Shown here piece after piece: positions 58,474 to 64,000 of a stretch of DNA of 64,000 bases. This stretch comes from Anastrepha obliqua (taxonomy: Eukaryota; Arthropoda; Insecta; Diptera; Tephritidae). The position numbers were made by a program, and so were the translations under genes. Numbering within the stretch: the first letter of the stretch is position 1; each line of letters begins with the position of its first letter. Where the stretch lies: positions 19,739,792 to 19,803,791 of the forward strand of contig NC_072892.1 in the NCBI RefSeq assembly GCF_027943255.1, written 5' to 3'. A model generated the notes under the pieces. That model was not told the origin of the DNA, did not search any database, and was given only the letters and a program-made list of their open reading frames with translations.

Positions 58474-60680
58474 CCACGAAAGTGTTCTAATAACCCCGAC
58501 AGTTTCTGTTATGTATGTGAGGAATTAACTTTTACATCTCAGCGTCGGAAAAATTTACGCCATTAATTAAACAGTGTTTCTTAGACTATTTTGGATTTCC
58601 TGTGTCACATCAAGATAGATCCTGGGCTCCACATAAGTATATGTTGTGTAACGTGTATGAGACTTTTATTAGGCTGGGCTAAACAAGCGCATAGACATTT
58701 ACCATTTGTTATACCAATGATTTGGACAGAACCAAAAGAACATGTTAGTGATTGTTATTTTTGTTTAACTCAAACAAAAGGTATTACTACTAAGTCTAAA
58801 CACACTATCCAGTATCCAAACTTATCGCCGGCCGTCAGACCCATCTCACACAGTGCTCAACTACCTGTCCAAAGCCTCCAAATCAACCAGAAAGTCAAGA
58901 TTCTTTTTCTAGTGCGGAATTTGTTCTCACTCAGTATAAAAGTGACTCAAGTTATGAACCGTCAACTTCAGAAGAGAAGCCTCATTTATTGACACAAAGT
59001 GATTTAACTCTTTCCGTCACGCTCTTTACTGCGACATAAAAAATTTATTTTTTGTTGTTAATTGGTGAATATGGAATACAAGTAACACGCGAATGCAAAA
59101 AAAAAAAAATATTTACCGTTAGGTTTTTGAGAAACAAGGTGGTCACCACCAGTAACCATCACGACTGAAGGGTACAAAAATTTATTAAAACTAATTCACT
59201 CAATTACTTCACTTTTTTATCTATTTTTAGAAAAAAGACAATAAAAAATTTGTTAATAAATTTACAAATAATTATTTCTTGAAATTCTGAAAAACATGGC
59301 TTTCCTTTTCGGAGGCAAAGTGGGACGTGGCATGTTCTGCATTGCCATACTGTGTGGACAGGGACGCTTTTGGTACTGCAAAAGGTGCATCTTCTAGTTG
59401 TGCCTCTAAGCGGTTGGTGTCGATTACTCTCATGGCGGATTTCAGCAGGCACGCTAGGCTTATACCGTTTTATAGCAACTGGTACAGGAGATCTTGGGCT
59501 TCATCCATTGCTGATCGCGGAACTTCCTGGAGCTCGCTTGTCAACTCATCCAAATGAGGTCTGTTAATCAGAAGCTCTTTATAAGCTATATAGCTATTGA
59601 TAAGCCCACACTCTCAACAAACTCGCCAGGTATATCCATAGAGAAGGTCCTTTTCCATTTAGGAGGCTGCAAGGTCGTAGAGCTAACAATATTATTCTGA
59701 CTTACAAAGTTTGATAATGGTATGTCATCCTCGTCGTCGAATAGCTCTTCATGGATATTCTATACATCTGTCCCACACACATCCAATATCGATTTTGACA
59801 CTGGCCACTCAGGCGTGTCTAGATTTTCATCCTCATCGGAACTGGCTTTACTTTCAGTCCTGAAGGTAAATCTTCATACAAACATTCTTCAATTTTCCTT
59901 AGCGTCAATGATCGTTCAAAATCAAGTTTGAAAGCTGTACTGTTGCATAATGGAAACGGGCTCCCTTCAGTACCGGTTGCTCATGCTTCTAATATGAATA
60001 AGACCTATAAAACTATGAGATTTCTTCTTAAAAAAATTAAATACAGTGAACACGTTTGGAAAATTTGTGGAGATTTTTAAGTCATTGCTCTTTTGCTTGG
60101 GCTACAACTAGGTTGAACAAAATTTTGCTGTTTTATTTGCCAATGGGACAGTAGCGTCCGAAAAAATCACTACATAAAGAAAGATCTTAAGAATGATCCT
60201 TTAGTGAACCCTAATGACATATTTTTACCGCCGTTGCACATAAAACTCGGCTTGATAAAAAATTTTGTAAAGGCTATGCCCGAAGATGGCAGTGGATTTT
60301 TATACCTAATAGAAAAATTCCCCAAACTCAGCGAAGCAAAAATTAAAGAAGGAGTATTCGTAGGCCCACAAATACGGGAACTATTAAAAGATAAGGATTT
60401 TGAAGAAAAATTGAATGATCAAGAAAAACTTGCCTGGAAAAGTTTTGTGAACGTTGTTCAACATTTTCTAGGAAACTATAAAGCGGAAAATTACAAAGAA
60501 CTAATAAATAAGCTTTTAATGCCATGTAAAGCTTTAGGGTGTAATATGTCTTTAAAACTACATATGCTGGACGCTCATTTGGATTTCTTTACAGCAAATT
60601 TAGGTGCTGTGAGTGATGAACAAGGCGAGAGATTTCATCAGGACATTTCCTTAATGGAAAAACGCTACCAAGGGAAATGA
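58474..60680 (+). pseudogene. copy of a repetitive arthropod gene family of unknown function, interrupted
   Basis: The start at 58474 reads MPRKCSNNPDSFCYVC, a cysteine-rich N-terminus, then (after a frameshift) DYFGFPVSHQDRSWAPHK, CMRLLLGWAKQAHRHLPFVI, MIWTEPKEHVSDCYFCLTQT and KSKHTIQYPNLSPAVRPISH. Coding stops near 59000. It resumes near 59890 with SLKAVLLHNGNGLPSVPVAH, KKIKYSEHVWKICGDF, CQWDSSVRKNHYIKKDL and a clean frame 60204-60680 (LPPLHIKLGLIKNFVKAM; VGPQIRELLKDKDFEEKL; NLGAVSDEQGERFHQDISLM). I recognise this layout from many uncharacterised arthropod proteins present in high copy, probably mobile, but no function is known to me. Stops and frameshifts make this copy dead. Confidence 0.55.
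59004..59880 (-). mobile_element. piggyBac-like remnant with central deletion
   Basis: TTAA at 59004-59007 followed by CTCTTTCCGTCACG looks like a piggyBac-type left end. On the minus strand the N-terminal acidic region (EELFDDEDDIPLSNFV; LQPPKWKRTFSMDIPGEFV, 59770-59630) is followed almost directly by the C-terminal part and cysteine-rich finger (RRCTFCSTKSVPVHTVWQCR; CHVPLC, 59400-59300). The catalytic domain is missing. It sits inside the gene family copy at 58474-60680 on the opposite strand. The right end was not identified. Confidence 0.55.
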
Positions 60681-60689
60681 AGTCCAGGG

Positions 60690-63600
60690 TTGTTAGCAGA
60701 TTATTGTTGAAAACTTAATAGAGACCTACCAGAAGCTAAATATTCACGAAAATGATTATTTTTTTATTGTACATACATTAAAAAAAGTTCGTTAAGTGTA
60801 ATTAATTTTCCTACTTTTTACAAAAATATATGGTTCGATATGACAAGGATGCCTTATATGCCAAGTTTTTTTCCTTGACATATTATTGCTTGGTGACCCC
60901 AATATATTCAAACTGTTTGAATGTGAGTTTTTTTGTGACAAAAAAAAAATTTTAATTTTGTTAACCAGTATTATTTTATATTACAATTTACATTTTGAAA
61001 AACGAAAGGAATTGCATGCGCTCTGCCTTGTTGTGCGGCTCACTCCTCTTTCGTATACACTTTGCCTTGACGGCGCAGCTGCGTCGTGTGTTCGCTGTTG
61101 ACATTGCGGATCTCAAGTGTGTGCATGAAATATGTGTTTTAAAGTTAATTTACCAAGCTTCATTTTGAAAAATTGATAAACGCAAAAACAACTAATTAGA
61201 GGAACATATCTTTTGTGTTATCACTGCAGCTTCGCATTGGTATTTATGTGTGTGGGCCTTTCGAACATATCGCATTACTTGTACCCCAATTTAATGCGGC
61301 GCTTAATCACTTAAGCTACTTTTTTTATTGAATATGCAAATTAGACGGATTTCATTAAATCGCTACAGCAAACGCAGCGCTGTGTGGCCCAATTAAGTTC
61401 GGAAGGATTAAGAATCCTGACACTGATACTACAGCATCATTTGCGTCAATTCCTATTGGATGAACGAGTGCGCAAACCAGGCACCACAAACCACCAAAAC
61501 GTTAACAAATTCACACTAAATAAAGCCATTCAAATGTTGCTTATCTGCGCCATGGTTGCGTGGCATTTGGCGGCAGCGGGAGTGCGACAGCCGACCCGTC
61601 CCAATGATAATCGCACAATCAACTGGACGGGTGGGCAGGCCGAGCCAACAATTAACACAGTAGTGCAGAGATCAAGACCCGCGACGCAGCGCATGTGCCA
61701 AGTAAGGCAGGGAAGGGAAGTGCAAAAACTTTTTCAGAAGCAAACAAAGGTGTGCATAATTAATTCGCAAAAATACACGCTAACTCGTCGATGTCTGTCG
61801 TCGTTTTATTTGCTCGATCGCTACCAGTCATCCCAAGCGCACTCTAAAACAGTAGCAATAATCGGAGCAGTCTACTGTGGCAGTAGTCGTAAGCCATCAG
61901 CAACAACACAATAAAATGATTCATTAACAACGGCCAGCTAATGTTGCATGCAACACGAGCTCACACATCAACCCACACACTCGTTCCGCTCAAGTGTCGT
62001 TGTACGCGCCGGTAAGGTGCTGGTAGCAGAAGCTATGTGTTGCTTATTGGCTGATGATTTGCATCGCCAACCAGCCACAACAGCACACAACGACAGCGCG
62101 CTGGCTCTGGCGAATGTTGCTGCGGTGCACTGCCACAGGTTTAGTATTTCAACTGAGGCAAATCATGAATGAATGAATTAATTCGGCCTACCGCGCAAAT
62201 GCTCTGAATCCGGATGTGAAACGTACTCGATGGCGGTCTATTGATTCGACACCTTTGGCTGGACTTGCCTTCGCTCAGCTGCTGACTCGTCGCCGTGCGC
62301 CCTTCAGATCAGAAATCAGAATATTTAAATTATTTCACTGATTAAAATTGCTGTGTTGTTGAATTGGTCAGCGCTGAATCGATCGACACCACACCATCAA
62401 CCATTACCCTCGCTGTTGCGGCGGCTGATCGGCTGCTTCCCATAGTCTGGCATGTGACTGGATTTGTAGAAAAACGTTGACGTTGGCGTTGGCCACAGCT
62501 TTAGTTGTAGGAACACTGAAGGTGGTCCCTTCGTGGATGCTGGTGGCAGTGTGAGTAGGTGTCATTCCCAGGAAATCGCAATTGAAATGCCACCCGAAAT
62601 TAAACAATTTGCCGGTGTAGACCGTAACCTATTCTTGTTGTTGCTGCCTCGTTGGCTTCTCTCTGAATGAGTGACATTGCTGGAATGAACAACGACTGCA
62701 ACGGATTAAATCGACGTGTTTTCTTAATTACTTAATTCTCTTCTGGTTAATTCAGAAATTGGCTAGTCGTAGTCTCTTCATAGAAGAAGCATAATTTCTA
62801 TATGCAGGCAGATATTTATATGAGAGAAACAGGTTTTTTTGTTGTTCTAACAGCGTAAAATGTGGTGCGCGAATTCTTTTCAATAAAGCCTCCATAATTT
62901 TGGCAATGTACGACTGTCAACGCCAATGTCGCTGCTACTACAAAAATACATACAGATAAACAAATAAACATGTCGGTATGTGAATCGAAAAAAGGGGCAG
63001 CCAACCGAAAAGCGAATTAAGAATTGCGTTTTGTTTTATAAATTTTATTCAGTACTGCTGTTGTTGGCCAGGACTCAGCTTGATACTGCACTCAGCATGT
63101 GGCACACTTGCAGTTTAAAGGTTACAACACTTAACAATAACTCTGCCCCGACACTGCCGGCATTGCGGCAATTGCAGTTGGCGAACACGAATCCCAACGA
63201 ATCAGCACGCCCAATCGCAATGGCCATCTGCACTGGAGCTGCCGCGACGGAGTGTCATCTCAAAACGGTTTTTGTTTTTGCTTTTGCTTTTGGCTGCCTT
63301 TTATCAGTGCAAACAAAGTCACAATCTGTGACGCCCGCTAAAACTATTGATTTTTTTCGCTACATTCAGGCTTCTCGACATAAAATTGCCATACCTGGTT
63401 ACCTGCACTTTATTCGGTTTATTTATTTGCATCACATACATACATACATACATACATACATACAAATGTACACACACTAAAGTAATGTAGCGGCGTTGCT
63501 CAGGGGGCTTTAATGCCCCGCTAGTTTCCTTTATCGTCGCACATACTTAAATATATACATACATATGTACATAAATATATACTTATATTTTATATTTTGT

Positions 63601-63887
63601 CCCATTACCAACCAGACTGTTAAAATGAGACGCCATAATCAGTATGAGTTTTATCAAAAAAACATATATATCTAATCTTCATTTTGGGATTCTAAAAGTT
63701 TGAAGTTTAGTTGTTGTTAAAAAAATATAATTACACATATATTAATGCCTCCAAGTTTATTGTTTTATTAATTAGATTTCTTTTTTGTTTTGATAAAACA
63801 TAAAACTAATTTTCCAAGAGTTATTTTTTCGCTCGGAAATAATGATTATTTTTTAAGTTTTACATTTTTCATCAAAATTACATAATG
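60690..63887. other. 3.2-kb stretch without a supported gene
   Basis: More GC-rich at 61380-62660, with frames on both strands that show no domain or consistent splice sites. The longest (61384-61914 plus strand) lacks an ATG at its beginning. CATA microsatellite at 63436-63466. It may be intron or regulatory sequence of a gene outside the window. Confidence 0.5.
63436..63466. repeat. (CATA)n microsatellite
   Basis: Seven or so tandem CATA units. Confidence 0.85.
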
Positions 63888-64000
63888 TACAGGGTGGCTG
63901 ATGAAAGCCGCTACCAAAAAAAAAATTGAATAACTTTTTTTCTTTTTAAGTTATCTGTTCCATTTTTGTTTTAATTTGCAGATTGATCCTTAAAATTTAT
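63888..64000. mobile_element. left end of an inverted-repeat element, cut by window end
   Basis: TACAGGGTGGCTGATGAAAG, followed by a poly-A tract and an AT-rich segment, looks like a transposon terminus after a TA site (Tc1/mariner-type ACAGGG start). The other end lies outside the window. Confidence 0.4.

Noticed and set aside
61384..61914. Plus-strand frame of 176 codons
   Set aside because: It begins at GTG rather than ATG, has no domain, and no splice sites tie it to another exon.

Overview
The window looks like AT-rich nuclear DNA of a higher fly. The mix of DD41D (rosa/Crmar2-type) and DD37D mariner-like elements, piggyBac, I-like, Loa/R1-like, RTE-like and R4-like non-LTR elements, plus short-intron trypsin-fold genes, fits a tephritid fruit fly best; that assignment is inference. 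There are no operons, CRISPR arrays or rRNA genes, and no tRNA or LTR retrotransposon was found by eye. Most of the recognisable sequence is transposon debris, often nested.

Left third (1-25 kb): DD41D mariner-like pieces at 1-306, 7604-8525, 12913-13095, 15070-15432, 18924-19773 and 24645-25220. A DD37D deletion derivative lies at 13768-14356 and a 1.3-kb mariner at 19776-21800. Four elements (1982-2947, 3646-4346, 7410-10193, 19825-20520) are bounded by TTAA, start with G-rich inverted ends and share internal motifs. I read them as one poorly described TTAA-targeting transposon group. The third has swallowed a DD41D copy and an I-like retrotransposon; the fourth sits inside the 1.3-kb mariner. 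Non-LTR debris lies at 10.7-11.5, 14.5-16.1 and 22.7-23.6 kb.

Middle (25-42 kb): non-LTR debris at 28.7-31.5 kb; a pair of phase-compatible candidate host exons at 33249-33606 and 34358-34629; an uninterrupted-looking (TTTTA)n array of about 80 units that abuts the 3' end of a minus-strand R4/Dong-like retrotransposon (about 41.0-35.7 kb). That retrotransposon is split by a 1854-bp inverted-repeat element (37803-39656, TAA duplication) carrying a decayed two-exon gene with a C2H2 finger.

Right third (42-64 kb): the two convincing host genes, both minus strand, are paralogous secreted serine proteases of the trypsin fold (43744-44961 and 46939-47842). They share a last intron placed immediately before the GDSGG motif and have glycine at the S1 specificity position. 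Beyond them are an AGGC-rich MITE-like repeat (45861-46256), a DD41D relic (48.3-49.4 kb), an endonuclease-like fragment beside a nine-unit 109-bp minisatellite (49.6-50.9 kb), a DD37D-like remnant (51.6-52.2 kb), a full-length piggyBac element with three visible lesions (53464-55941), two more DD41D elements (56393-56908, 57303-58235), and a repetitive arthropod gene family of unknown function (58474-60680) broken by a second piggyBac-like remnant. The last 3 kb show no gene until an inverted-repeat start runs off the end.
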